From Streptomyces sp. NBC_00390 (GTDB taxonomy: Bacteria; Actinomycetota; Actinomycetes; Streptomycetales; Streptomycetaceae), in the NCBI RefSeq assembly GCF_036057275.1, contig NZ_CP107945.1, positions 1,922,001 to 1,986,000 on the forward strand: 64,000 nt of DNA, given 5' to 3'. Below the pieces are notes generated by a model. The model ran no database searches. It was not told the origin of the DNA and saw nothing but the letters and a program-made list of their open reading frames with translations. Shown piece by piece: positions 19,602 to 28,156 of this stretch (positions within the stretch are counted from its first letter, which is position 1; every line of letters begins with the position of its first letter). A program made the position numbers and the translations under genes.

Positions 19602-21296
19602 TCAGTTGCGCCAGGTGTCGTTCAGCGTGACCTTGCCCGAGGCGGGGACGGTGGCGGTGCGGTTGGCGCCGCTCTCCCAGGTGACGTTGCCCGAGGCGTT
19701 CTTGCGGAGGTACTTGTACTCGAACGAGGTGCCCGCGGGCAGGCTCACGTCGAGTTTCCAGACCGGGTAGGCCGCCGGGTCCAGCTTGAGCGCGCTGCCG
19801 GTGTTCCAGTTGCCGAGTGCGGACTGGTTGCCGGTGACGTAGATGTTCTCGCCGACGACGGTGGTGGCGTTGACGTTGAAGGACGCGCCGGAGGCGGGTG
19901 CGGGGTTGCCGCCGCCGCTGCAGCTCGTGGCGCCGACGTGCAGGGCGAGTGCGGTGTCGGCGCCGAGGGTGGCCGTGAACTGGCCGGAGCCGTTCACCGT
20001 CACCGGGTTGCCGCTCTGCACGTCGCAGTACGTGCCGGCCGGCAGCGAGGTCTGGAACGTACGGCTGAGCGACGAGCTCTCGTGGTTGATGGCGACGTAC
20101 GCCTTGGCGCCGCGTCCGAAGGCGATCCGGTCCCCGCCGTTGTCCCACCAGTTCGTGACGGCCTGACCGCGCGCCACGTTCCGGAAGGCGACCATCGAGG
20201 AGATCTCGCGCCAGGCGTGCTGGCATTTCCAGCCGTCGCTGTAACAGGCGTTCACACTGCCGCCGTTCGGCGGTCCCGCGTCCTTGTCGGACCACTCGTA
20301 GCCGGAGTGGACGTCGGGCGAACCGTACGGCCAGGCCAGCATGAAGACGTTCGCCAGCGTGTAGTTGGCGCCGTCCTTGTAGTTGAGGGTGTCGCCGCCG
20401 CGCTCGGTGTCGTGGTTGTCGACGAAGACCGCCGACCTGCCGGAGGACATGTAGCCCCAGCCCTCGCCGAAGTTCTTCAGGTAGGCGAGGTTCTCACTGT
20501 TGAAGACGCGCTTGAGGTCGCGGGCGTAGCGGAACTCCTGGACGTCGCCGTTGCCCAGGTACTCGCTCGGGGAGACGGCCTCGCCGTCGCCGTGGATGGC
20601 TTCCTGCTTCCAGTACACGCCCGTGTCGGTGAGCTTCGCCTTGATGGCGGCGAGGTCGGCGGCGGGCATGTGCTTCGCGGCGTCGATGCGGAAGCCGTCG
20701 ACGCCGAGGGTGAGCAGGTCGTTCATATAGCCGGCGATCTTGGTGCGGACGTACTCCTCGCCGGTGTCGAGGTCGGCGAGCCCCACCAGCTCGCAGTTCT
20801 GGACGTTGGCCCGGTCCTGGTAGTTGGTGATCTGGGCGGTGCAGTCGTCCAGGTCCGGCGACGAGTACAGGCCGGGGTAGCCGTACTTGGTGTACGAGGA
20901 GCCGCCGGTTCCCGTCCCGGAGCCTGCGGCCATGTGGTTGATGACCGTGTCGACGACGACCTTGACGCCTGCCGCGTGGCAGGTGCCGACCATGTTCTGG
21001 AAGGCGGTGCGGTCGCCGAGCCTGCCCGCGATCCGGTAGCTGACGGGCTGGTACGAGGTCCACCACTGCGAGCCCTGGATGTGCTCCTGGGGCGGCGAGA
21101 CCTGGACGAAGCCGTAACCGGCGGGGCCGAGCTGGTCGGTGCAGGCCTTGGCGACGGAGGCGAACTTCCACTCGAACATCACGGCGGTGACGTCCTTGTC
21201 GCCGGGCGGCGTGGCCTGGGCCGGGGCGGGCGCCGTGACGGCCACAGCGGCTCCCGCCACGGTGGCGAGTGCAGCGGCCACGGTTCTGCGGGCCAT
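19602..21296 (-). CDS. Secreted alpha-amylase with C-terminal starch-binding domain
   Basis: 564 residues from the ATG at 21296, preceded by AGGAGG. Signal peptide [10 protein letters not shown]...APAQA (about 28 residues). The GH13 catalytic domain has [17 protein letters not shown] (nucleophile), [10 protein letters not shown] (acid) and [11 protein letters not shown], the animal-like actinobacterial amylase type. A CBM20 starch-binding domain fills the last 100 residues ([25 protein letters not shown]). It cuts alpha-1,4 bonds of starch. The in-frame extension to 21518 runs through the promoter and is rejected. Monocistronic or weakly linked to the pullulanase gene; likely under MalR-type control (see the upstream sites). 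Confidence 0.94.
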   Translation of the reverse strand: MARRTVAAALATVAGAAVAVTAPAPAQATPPGDKDVTAVMFEWKFASVAKACTDQLGPAGYGFVQVSPPQEHIQGSQWWTSYQPVSYRIAGRLGDRTAFQNMVGTCHAAGVKVVVDTVINHMAAGSGTGTGGSSYTKYGYPGLYSSPDLDDCTAQITNYQDRANVQNCELVGLADLDTGEEYVRTKIAGYMNDLLTLGVDGFRIDAAKHMPAADLAAIKAKLTDTGVYWKQEAIHGDGEAVSPSEYLGNGDVQEFRYARDLKRVFNSENLAYLKNFGEGWGYMSSGRSAVFVDNHDTERGGDTLNYKDGANYTLANVFMLAWPYGSPDVHSGYEWSDKDAGPPNGGSVNACYSDGWKCQHAWREISSMVAFRNVARGQAVTNWWDNGGDRIAFGRGAKAYVAINHESSSLSRTFQTSLPAGTYCDVQSGNPVTVNGSGQFTATLGADTALALHVGATSCSGGGNPAPASGASFNVNATTVVGENIYVTGNQSALGNWNTGSALKLDPAAYPVWKLDVSLPAGTSFEYKYLRKNASGNVTWESGANRTATVPASGKVTLNDTWRN

Positions 21297-21381
21297 GATT
21301 CCTCCTGCTCTGGGGAGGTGCGGATGCGAGGGGGGAAGCCTCGTACGACAACGCGCCATGTCCGCAAGGCCTTTGACGATT

Positions 21382-21392
21382 CTTGCTGCAAG
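21382..21392. promoter_or_regulatory. MalR-type operator-like palindrome in the amylase leader
   Basis: Perfect palindrome CTTGC-T-GCAAG, about 20-30 bp downstream of the predicted transcription start and 86 bp before the ATG. TTGCA-rich inverted and direct repeats are the known sites of MalR/Reg1-type LacI repressors at Streptomyces amylase promoters. Confidence 0.55.
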
Positions 21393-21417
21393 AAGTCTGA
21401 AACTGATTGCGGTCGTG

Positions 21418-21446
21418 ACCGTACGGTTCTGTCGCGCGCAGGTCAA
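21418..21446 (-). promoter_or_regulatory. Predicted amylase promoter (-35/-10)
   Basis: On the minus strand TTGACC (21441-21446) and TACGGT (21418-21423) are separated by 17 bp, a vegetative-sigma type arrangement, placing the start near 21411 and the CTTGC palindrome just downstream. Confidence 0.5.
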
Positions 21447-21496
21447 CCCTTTGGGCAGACTCCGGTGACAAGCGGGGAACATGGCCGTTTCGTGAC

Positions 21497-21536
21497 CGCA
21501 AACTCTTTCGCAAGTCATTGCAGGGGTGTTACGTTC
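21497..21536 (-). promoter_or_regulatory. Upstream element shared with malE
   Basis: On the minus strand GAACGTAACA (21527-21536) is followed by phased TTGC-containing repeats (TGCAATGA, CTTGCGAAAG, TTTGCGG). The same order is found upstream of malE at 27981-28020. The rest of the 404-bp gap between the amylase start and the upstream lacI-type gene holds no gene. Confidence 0.5.
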
Positions 21537-21566
21537 AGCTCGACTCCGGTCCGGCCGACCGGGGGA

Positions 21567-21581
21567 CCCGGCAACGCCGGG
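21567..21581 (-). terminator. Hairpin downstream of the LacI-type gene
   Basis: CCCGGC-AAC-GCCGGG stem-loop about 120 bp after the stop of the lacI-type gene, within a longer run of overlapping GGCC/CCGG repeats. Probably ends the mal operon transcript. Confidence 0.4.
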
Positions 21582-21700
21582 CCCTACGCGCCCGGCCGGC
21601 CGGGCCGGTCACAGGTCGCCGGAACGCGGCCCAGCCGGGAGCCCGGGGCCAGTTCACACCCCGCCGCCCTCAACAGGGCAGGCCCCGGGCATCCTTCCGG

Positions 21701-22759
21701 TCAGCCGCGCCGACCGTGCGGCTGGCCCGTGGAACCGCGGACGACCAGCTCGGGCTGGAAGACGAACTCCGTGCGATGCACCGGGTTTCCCTCGATCTCC
21801 TCGATCAGCGCGTTCACCGCGGCCGTCGCCATCGCCTTGACCGGCTGGCGCACCGTGGTGAGCGGCGGATCGGTGAAGGCGATGAGCGGCGAGTCGTCGA
21901 ACCCGACCACGGACACGTCCCCCGGCACTTCGAGTCCCCGCGAGCGCACGGCTCGTATCGCACCCAGCGCCATCATGTCGCTGGCACACACGATCGCGGT
22001 GCAGCCCTGGTCCATGAGCAGGCCGGCCGCCGCCTGCCCGCCCTCGACGGAGAACAGCGTCCGCTGGATGAGGGTTCCGGCCTCGTCCGGCGGCATGCCG
22101 AGCACCGCGTGCAGGGCTTCCACGAACCCCTCGGCCTTGCGCCGGGACGGCACATACCGGGTCGGCCCGATGGCGAGACCGATGCGCTGGTGCCCCAGCT
22201 CGGCGAGATGGGTGACGGCCATGCGCGCGGCCGACCTGTCGTCGGGCGACACGAAGGGCGCGTCGATCGCTTCGTTGAAGCCGTTGATCAGGACGAACGG
22301 GACGCCCCGGGAGGACAGTGCGACGTACCGCGACGCGTCGGCCGAGGTGTCGGCGTGCAGCCCGGAGAGGAACACGATGCCTGTGACACCGCGCTCCTCG
22401 AGCTGCTCGACCAGTTCGTCCTCGGTGGCACCGCCCGGCATCTGGGTGCACAGGACCGGCGTATAGCCGTGGCCCGCCAGCACCTGCTCGATGACCTGCG
22501 CGAACGCCGGAAAGATCGGGTTGGTGAGCTCGGGAATGACCAGACCCACCAGCCCGGCGCTGCGGCGCTTCAGGCGCACCGGCCGCTCGTAGCCGAGCAC
22601 GTCGAGCGCGGCCAGCACCCGCTGCCTGGTCGGGGACGCCACGCCGGCTTTGCCATTGAGCACCCGGCTGACGGTCGCCTCGCTGACAGCGGCCTGGGCC
22701 GCGATGTCCGAAAGCCGCGGGGTGCCGTTGTCGGCACCCCGCGGCAGCGGAACGGTCAC
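21701..22759 (-). CDS. LacI-family regulator, MalR paralogue, last gene of the mal operon
   Basis: 352 residues from the GTG at 22759, whose first bases overlap the stop of the alpha-glucosidase gene (GTGA). HTH SDIAAQAAVSEATVSRVLNGKAGVA, then a periplasmic-binding-like core with VVGFDDSPLIAFTDPPLTTVRQP. It is visibly similar to MalR encoded at 28157-29200 across the whole length, with the same recognition helix, so it probably reads the same type of operator with a different or shifted sugar response. The much longer ORF from 23128 runs through the neighbour gene and is not real. Confidence 0.9.
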   Translation of the reverse strand: MTVPLPRGADNGTPRLSDIAAQAAVSEATVSRVLNGKAGVASPTRQRVLAALDVLGYERPVRLKRRSAGLVGLVIPELTNPIFPAFAQVIEQVLAGHGYTPVLCTQMPGGATEDELVEQLEERGVTGIVFLSGLHADTSADASRYVALSSRGVPFVLINGFNEAIDAPFVSPDDRSAARMAVTHLAELGHQRIGLAIGPTRYVPSRRKAEGFVEALHAVLGMPPDEAGTLIQRTLFSVEGGQAAAGLLMDQGCTAIVCASDMMALGAIRAVRSRGLEVPGDVSVVGFDDSPLIAFTDPPLTTVRQPVKAMATAAVNALIEEIEGNPVHRTEFVFQPELVVRGSTGQPHGRRG

Positions 22760-24420
22760 ACCGCCCACCACACCGTGGTGTCCGCGGGCAGCTCCGTCCG
22801 GTCGCCGTCCACGACGACTGCGGAGCTGGCCAGCAGCGGCCGCCCGTAGGCGGGCAGGGTGACCGGCCTGCCGGTGGTGTTGACGGTGCACACGAAGCCC
22901 TCGCGGCGGAAGGCGAGCACACCCTCGGGGGCCTCCAGCCAGGCCACGGCGTCGCCCTCGCCGAGCCCCGGCTGCTCGCGGCGCACGGCGAGTGCGCTGC
23001 GGTACAGCTCCAGGGTCGAGTCCGGGTCGCCGGTCTGGGCCTCGACGCTGAGCCCGCCCCAGGTGTCCGGCTGCGGCAGCCAGCTGCCACCGCTGCCGAA
23101 CCCGTACGAGGATCCCTCGACGGTCCACGGGATCGGCACCCGGCAGCCGTCGCGGAAGCCGTCCTGGCCGGCCGCGCGGAAGAACGACGGGTCCTGGCGC
23201 ACCTCGTCGGGCAGGTCCGTGACGTCCGGCAGGCCGAGCTCCTCGCCCTGGTAGAGATACGCGGAGCCGGGCAGCGCCAGCATCAGCAGGGTGGCCGCAC
23301 GGGCCCGGCGCAGACCGAGTTCACGGTCGCCGGCGTCGCGGATCTGGGTGCCCAGACCGGGCGGGTTGGCGAACCGGGTCGCGTGCCGGGTGACGTCGTG
23401 GTTGGACAGCACCCAGGTGGCGGGAGCGCCGACCGGGCGCATCGCGGCGAGCGAGAGGTCGATGACCGAGCGCAGCTCGGCGGCGTCCCAGGCGGTGCCC
23501 AGGTACTGGAAGTTGAAGGCCTGGTGCAGCTCGTCGGGGCGTACGTAGTTCGCGGTGCGCTCCACGGTCGGCGTCCACGCCTCGGCGACGGCGATCCGGT
23601 CCCCCGGGTACTCGTCGAGGATCTTGCGCCAGGCGCGGTAGATCTCGTGCACGCCGTCCTGGTCGAAGAACGGCATGACGTTGTTCCCGAGCAGCTTCAG
23701 CTGGTCGCCGCCTCCGATGTCGGGCAGTCCTTCGGCCTTCACCAGGCCATGGGCGACATCGACACGGAAGCCGTCGACGCCCATGTCCAGCCAGAAGCGC
23801 AGGATCGAGCGGAACTCGTCTGCGACGGCCGGGTGGTCCCAGTTGAAGTCGGGCTGCTCGGGCGCGAACAGGTGCAGGTACCAGTCGCCGGGGGTGCCGT
23901 CCGGGTTCTGGGTACGGGTCCAGGCGGGGCCGCCGAAGATGGACTCCCAGTCGTTGGGCGGGAGCTCGCCGTCCGCGCCCTTGCCGGGGCGGAAGTGGTA
24001 GCGGTCGCGCAGCGCGGAGCCGGGGCCCTCGGTGAGTGCGCGCTTGAACCACTCGTGCTGGTCGGAGGAGTGGTTCGGGACCAGGTCTACGATGATGCGC
24101 AGGCCCAGTTCATGGGCGTCGCGGATCAGTGCGTCCGCGTCGAGAAGGGTGCCGAACATCGGGTCGATGGCACGGTAGTCGGCGACGTCGTAACCCGCGT
24201 CGGCCTGCGGGGAGGCATAGAAGGGGCTGAGCCACACGGCGTCGACGCCAAGGCCCTTCAGGTAGGGCAGCCGGCTGCGCACACCGTCGAGATCGCCCAT
24301 GCCGTCGCCGTTCCCGTCGGCGAAGCTGCGCGGATAGACCTGGTAGATCACCGCGTCGCGCCACCAGCCCGGACGGGTGCTGTCGAGTGTGTGCGTGGGG
24401 GCAGCGAGGTGCTGGGTCAT
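22756..24420 (-). CDS. aglA: Cytoplasmic GH13 alpha-glucosidase
   Basis: 554 residues, no signal peptide. Start at the ATG at 24420 with AGGGAAG upstream; the longer ORF would lie in malG. GH13 motifs are VYPRSFADGNGDGMGDL, DLVPNHSS, GFRVDVAHGL (nucleophile), IAVAEAW (acid) and VLSNHDVTRH, as in oligo-1,6-glucosidase/alpha-glucosidases. It hydrolyses imported maltose and maltodextrins to glucose. Fourth gene of the malE-F-G operon. Confidence 0.9.
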   Translation of the reverse strand: MTQHLAAPTHTLDSTRPGWWRDAVIYQVYPRSFADGNGDGMGDLDGVRSRLPYLKGLGVDAVWLSPFYASPQADAGYDVADYRAIDPMFGTLLDADALIRDAHELGLRIIVDLVPNHSSDQHEWFKRALTEGPGSALRDRYHFRPGKGADGELPPNDWESIFGGPAWTRTQNPDGTPGDWYLHLFAPEQPDFNWDHPAVADEFRSILRFWLDMGVDGFRVDVAHGLVKAEGLPDIGGGDQLKLLGNNVMPFFDQDGVHEIYRAWRKILDEYPGDRIAVAEAWTPTVERTANYVRPDELHQAFNFQYLGTAWDAAELRSVIDLSLAAMRPVGAPATWVLSNHDVTRHATRFANPPGLGTQIRDAGDRELGLRRARAATLLMLALPGSAYLYQGEELGLPDVTDLPDEVRQDPSFFRAAGQDGFRDGCRVPIPWTVEGSSYGFGSGGSWLPQPDTWGGLSVEAQTGDPDSTLELYRSALAVRREQPGLGEGDAVAWLEAPEGVLAFRREGFVCTVNTTGRPVTLPAYGRPLLASSAVVVDGDRTELPADTTVWWAV

Positions 24421-24467
24421 GTCTTCCCTGAGTACGAGATGGCGGACGGGAACGGTGGGGGTGCGCG

Positions 24468-25379
24468 TCAGGACTTCGCCGCACCGGCGGTGAGGCCGGT
24501 GACCAGGTGACGCTGGACGAGATAGAAGACCAGCGAGGCGGGCAGGGCGATGAGCACCGCGGTCGCGGCCATCAGGTCCCACTGGGTGTCGTACTGGCTG
24601 ACGAAGGTGGTGAGGCCGATGGACAGGGTGTACTTGCCCTCGCTGAGCATGAACACCGATGCGTAGGCGACCTCGCCCCAGGCGGTGAGGAAGGTGTAGA
24701 AGGCGGCCACCGCCAGACCTGGGCGGGCGAGCGGCAGGATCAGCCGGTAGAAGGTGCCGAACGGGGTGAGCCCGTCGACCCGGCCCGCCTCGTCGATCTC
24801 GTGCGGGATGGTGTCGAAGTAGCCCTTGAGCAGCCAGGCCGAGTAGGGGACGGCCGTGGTGCAGTACACGAGGATGAGCGCGCCGTAGGTGTCCAGCAGC
24901 CCGAGGTCGGCCACGATCTTGTAGAGCGGGACCAGCAGGATGGCGACCGGGAACATCTGGGTGACCAGGAAGGTCCACATCAGCTGGCGGTGGCCGGGGA
25001 AGCGCATCCGGGAGACGGCGTAGCCGGCGCTGGCGGCGATGAACACGCCCAGCAGGCAGGTGCCGAGGGCCACGATCAGCGAGTTCACGAACCACTGGAG
25101 GAACTCGGTGTCGCCCAGGACGGCCGAGTAGTTCTCGAGGCTGACCTTGCCGGCGATCTGATCGGGGTGGAGGAAGTCCGTCTTGTCCGGGCCGAGCGAG
25201 ATCCAGGCGATCCAGCCCACCGGGAAGAAGGCGATGAAGCTCGCCACGAGCAGGGTGGCGTGGATCGCGAGCGAGGCGCCGAAGCTGCGCCGTCCGCGCG
25301 GGCGGGAGCGGCCGCGCCCCGCGGGACGTGAGGTCTTCGTCGCAGGTGCCGCCGCGGGACGTTCGGTCGTGATGCTCAT
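24468..25379 (-). CDS. malG: Maltose/maltodextrin ABC transporter permease MalG
   Basis: 303 residues with about six membrane segments, the first after a basic Arg/Pro-rich cytoplasmic N-terminus. The EAA loop that docks the ATPase reads HEIDEAGRVDGLTPFGTFYRLILPLARP. Partner of MalF in the membrane. No ATPase gene is in the operon; in streptomycetes MsiK, encoded elsewhere, serves several sugar importers. Confidence 0.93.
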   Translation of the reverse strand: MSITTERPAAAPATKTSRPAGRGRSRPRGRRSFGASLAIHATLLVASFIAFFPVGWIAWISLGPDKTDFLHPDQIAGKVSLENYSAVLGDTEFLQWFVNSLIVALGTCLLGVFIAASAGYAVSRMRFPGHRQLMWTFLVTQMFPVAILLVPLYKIVADLGLLDTYGALILVYCTTAVPYSAWLLKGYFDTIPHEIDEAGRVDGLTPFGTFYRLILPLARPGLAVAAFYTFLTAWGEVAYASVFMLSEGKYTLSIGLTTFVSQYDTQWDLMAATAVLIALPASLVFYLVQRHLVTGLTAGAAKS

Positions 25380-25401
25380 GTCGGAGGCGTCCTTTCGTGT
25401 G

Positions 25402-26403
25402 TCAGGCGGCGGTCTGCTCGTTGCGGGCGAGCCAGCGCCGGTAGAAGGAGGCGAAGACGATGAGCATCGACAGGATGATCACGCCGTAGGCGGCCGATCC
25501 GGCGTAGTCGCGCGGATCCTGGCCGAAGCCGAGCCGGTACGCCCAGGTGACGAGGATCTGTGCCTCGGGTGCACCGGTCGCGCCGAACAGCAGGAAGATG
25601 ACCACGAACTGGTTGAACGTCCAGATGACGCCGAGCAGGATCACGGTGGAGCTGACCGAGCGCAGGCCCGGCAGCGTGACATGGCGGAATCGCTGCCACG
25701 GGGTCGTGCCGTCCATCTCGGCGGCCTCGTACAGATCGGTGTTGATCGACTGCAGTCCGCCGAGCAGCGAGACCATCATGAAGGGCACACCGACCCAGAC
25801 ATTGACCATGATCGCGGAGGTGCGCTGCCAGAAGACGTCGCTGAGCCAGCCGGGCTGGGGCAGGTGGAGCCAGCCGAGTGCGGTGTTCAGGATTCCGCCC
25901 TCGTCGGCGAGTATCAGCCGCCAGGAGAAGACGGTGACGAAGGTGGGCACGGCCCACGGCAGGATCAGCACGAGACGGTAGAACGTGCGGCCGCGCAGCT
26001 TGCGGTTGAGCAGCATCGCGAGCCCGAGCCCGATGCCGTAGTGGAACGCGACACAGACGATCGTCCACACGATCGTCCAGGTGAAGTGGGGCCAGAACTG
26101 GCCGTCGGAGCCCGAGAGGATCTCCGTGTAGTTGTCCGCACCGACGAACGAGAACGAGTCCGGGATCTTGTTGACGCCGATCGTCCGGCCCACGTTGAGG
26201 CTGTCGGCGTCGGTCATCGACAGATAGACGCCGCGGATGAGCGGATACAGCACCAGGATGCCCAGGACGATGACGACCGGCGCCACCATGGCCCAGGCGT
26301 ACCAGTGCTTCTCGTAGGAGAGCTTCATACGGGCGAAGAGCCCGGGGCGCGGGGCGTCACCACGCCCGCCCTTGGGGGCAGCACCCTCTACGGCGACGGT
26401 CAT
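25402..26403 (-). CDS. malF: Maltose/maltodextrin ABC transporter permease MalF
   Basis: 333 residues from the ATG at 26403, which has GAGAAGG 8 bp upstream; the GTG three codons earlier sits too close to that site. Membrane segments begin near residue 38 (WAMVAPVVIVLGILVLYPL). EAA loop LYEAAEMDGTTPWQRFRHVTLPGLR. It forms the channel with MalG and receives substrate from MalE. Confidence 0.92.
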   Translation of the reverse strand: MTVAVEGAAPKGGRGDAPRPGLFARMKLSYEKHWYAWAMVAPVVIVLGILVLYPLIRGVYLSMTDADSLNVGRTIGVNKIPDSFSFVGADNYTEILSGSDGQFWPHFTWTIVWTIVCVAFHYGIGLGLAMLLNRKLRGRTFYRLVLILPWAVPTFVTVFSWRLILADEGGILNTALGWLHLPQPGWLSDVFWQRTSAIMVNVWVGVPFMMVSLLGGLQSINTDLYEAAEMDGTTPWQRFRHVTLPGLRSVSSTVILLGVIWTFNQFVVIFLLFGATGAPEAQILVTWAYRLGFGQDPRDYAGSAAYGVIILSMLIVFASFYRRWLARNEQTAA

Positions 26404-26461
26404 CTTCGGCACCTTCTCGGCAGATCTCGTCGGTGGTCGGTGGTCGGTGGGGATACGGCTG

Positions 26462-26504
26462 CACGGCCGGCCCGCCCCGGGTCAGGCGGGGCGGGCCGGC
26501 CGTG
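26462..26504 (-). terminator. Strong intercistronic hairpin between malE and malF
   Basis: Perfect 17-bp arms (26462-26478 and 26488-26504) with a 9-base loop begin 3 bp past the malE stop. The position suits partial termination or 3' protection of malE mRNA, giving more binding protein than permease. Confidence 0.7.
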
Positions 26505-26507
26505 AGG

Positions 26508-27782
26508 TCAGGAGTAGTCCTTCAGCAGCTTCTTGTAGGCCGCCGCAGCGTCGTCAAGACCCTTCTGCACGCCGACCTTGCCCTGGAGGACCTTGGTCAC
26601 GTGGGTCTCGAAGTCGGTGTACAGGGAGCTGTAGCTCGGGTCCGAGCCACGGGCCTTGCCACCCTCGGCGAGGACCGTCTGCATGTCGGCGAAGCCGGGC
26701 AGCGCCTTGACCTCGGCGGTGTACGCGGAGGTGCGGGTCGGCAGCGTGCTGTTCTTCAGCGCGATCTTCGCCTGGGTCTCACCGGAGGTCATGAAGCCGA
26801 CGAACTTCTGCGCGGCCTTCTGGTGCGCGGCGTCGGAGCCGGCGTAGACGGACAGGTTGTGGCCGCCGATCGGGGCGCCCTTGCCGGCGGAGCCGCCCGG
26901 GACGGTGGCGAGGCCCAGGTTCGCGGCGTCCTTGAACGCAGCGCCCTTGTAGATGTTGGTGAGCTCCCAGGGACCCTGGACGATCATCGCGACCTTGCCG
27001 GTCGTGAAGGCGTCCTGCATGTGGGCGTAGGAGTCGGCGGAGACGTCGAGCTTGGCGACACCCGGGGCCTTCAGCAGGCTCTTGCTGGTCTCGATGGCCT
27101 TGACGGCCTCGGGCGAGTTGACCGTGATCTTCTTGCCCTCGGAGTCGATCAGGTCGGTGCCCTCGCCGTACAGGAACGGCATCTGGTAGTAGCCGGCCTT
27201 GTTCATCCAGAAGCCGTCCGCGTCGGTCTTCGCGGCGACGGCCTTGGAGACCTTCTTCAGCTCGTCCCAGGTGGTGGGGGCCTTGTCGAAGCCGGCCTTC
27301 TTCAGGAGCTCCTTGTTCCACATCAGCGCGAGCGAGTCGGTGACGATCGGCGCACCGTAGGTCTTGCCCTCGTACTGGGCCTGCTTGAGCAGGGCCGGGG
27401 TGATGTCCTCGGAGTTCTTCAGCGCGTCGGTGCCGTCCAGCGGCGCCAGGAACTGCGACTTCGCCCAGTTGGCCGTCCAGCCGACGTCGGCGCGGATCAC
27501 GTCGGGCGCGCCCTTGCTGCCGGCCGCGGTCTGGAACTTGTTCTGGGCCTGGTCGAACGGGACGTTGACGTACGTGACCTTGATGTCCTTGTTCGCCTTC
27601 TCGAACTCGGAGATCAGGGCCTTGTAGTTGGGTGCCTCGTTCGTGGCATTGGAGGTGTCCCACCAAGTGATGGTGACGGGGCCGGCTGTGCCCTTGGAAC
27701 CGCTGTCGCCGTCGCCGCCGCAAGCCGTGACCGCAAGCGCGAGGGTCGCGGTCAGCGCGGTGGCCGCTATGCCACGTCGCAT
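26508..27782 (-). CDS. malE: Maltose/maltodextrin-binding lipoprotein MalE
   Basis: 424 residues. Lipoprotein signal with lipobox LAVTAC, lipidated Cys at 21, followed by a Gly/Ser/Asp tether. The solute-binding domain shows TITWWDTSNA, KVTYVNVPFDQAQNKFQTAAGSKGAPDVIRADVGW and the C-terminal lobe typical of MalE-type proteins. It captures maltodextrins released by the secreted amylases and delivers them to MalFG. The ATG at 27782 follows AAGGAG. First gene of malE-malF-malG-aglA-lacI, under the two operator clusters upstream. Confidence 0.94.
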   Translation of the reverse strand: MRRGIAATALTATLALAVTACGGDGDSGSKGTAGPVTITWWDTSNATNEAPNYKALISEFEKANKDIKVTYVNVPFDQAQNKFQTAAGSKGAPDVIRADVGWTANWAKSQFLAPLDGTDALKNSEDITPALLKQAQYEGKTYGAPIVTDSLALMWNKELLKKAGFDKAPTTWDELKKVSKAVAAKTDADGFWMNKAGYYQMPFLYGEGTDLIDSEGKKITVNSPEAVKAIETSKSLLKAPGVAKLDVSADSYAHMQDAFTTGKVAMIVQGPWELTNIYKGAAFKDAANLGLATVPGGSAGKGAPIGGHNLSVYAGSDAAHQKAAQKFVGFMTSGETQAKIALKNSTLPTRTSAYTAEVKALPGFADMQTVLAEGGKARGSDPSYSSLYTDFETHVTKVLQGKVGVQKGLDDAAAAYKKLLKDYS

Positions 27783-27863
27783 GTGTACTCCTTCAACGAG
27801 GGGACCGCTCCATCGCGGCGCCGAGTCGTCGAGGAACGTAACAGGGCTGAAAACTATCCGAAA

Positions 27864-27890
27864 GACCTTGCGGCAATTTTCTGCAAGGTC
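27864..27890. promoter_or_regulatory. MalR-type operator palindrome upstream of malE
   Basis: Perfect 8-bp arms GACCTTGC (27864-27871) and GCAAGGTC (27883-27890), 11-base spacer, with an overlapping TTGC-G-GCAA palindrome. It lies 82 bp from the malE start, where a repressor would block the promoter. Confidence 0.65.
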
Positions 27891-27980
27891 GATTGATCGT
27901 TACATCCGTGTGTCCGGAGAGTTGCCGATGAATCGCTTGACACCTGCGCCTTCCCCAGACTGCGTCGCCCTCCGCACCCC

Positions 27981-28020
27981 CCGCAAGCCTTCCGCAAGAG
28001 TTTGCAAGCCTGTTACGTTC
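27981..28020 (-). promoter_or_regulatory. Phased GCAAG repeats and GAACGTAACA element between malE and malR
   Basis: Three GCAAG repeats at 27983, 27993 and 28004 (10 and 11 bp apart, one helical turn), then TGTTACGTTC at 28011-28020. The same order occurs upstream of the amylase gene. The 374-bp divergent gap between malE and malR (27783-28156) contains no gene. Confidence 0.55.
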
Positions 28021-28156
28021 GTGTCCTGGCCGTCCGAAAGGGGTCGATTCATGCCGCGCACACCATCCACGCTGCTGAGGCCGCCGATGCCGCGGCAAGG
28101 GGCAGATTTCCGCACTCGGTGGGCAAGCTGACATGCGACAGGTACAGTCCACTCCC

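Noticed and set aside
14220..22466. 2748-codon open frame on the + strand antisense to the amylase genes
   Set aside because: Shadow of the G+C-biased antisense frame of the pullulanase, amylase and regulator genes; the translation is low-complexity Gly/Val/Asp.
27983..28008. CRISPR-like short repeats
   Set aside because: Three 5-base repeats phased by 10-11 bp are regulator sites; there are no long repeats, spacers or cas genes anywhere in the window.
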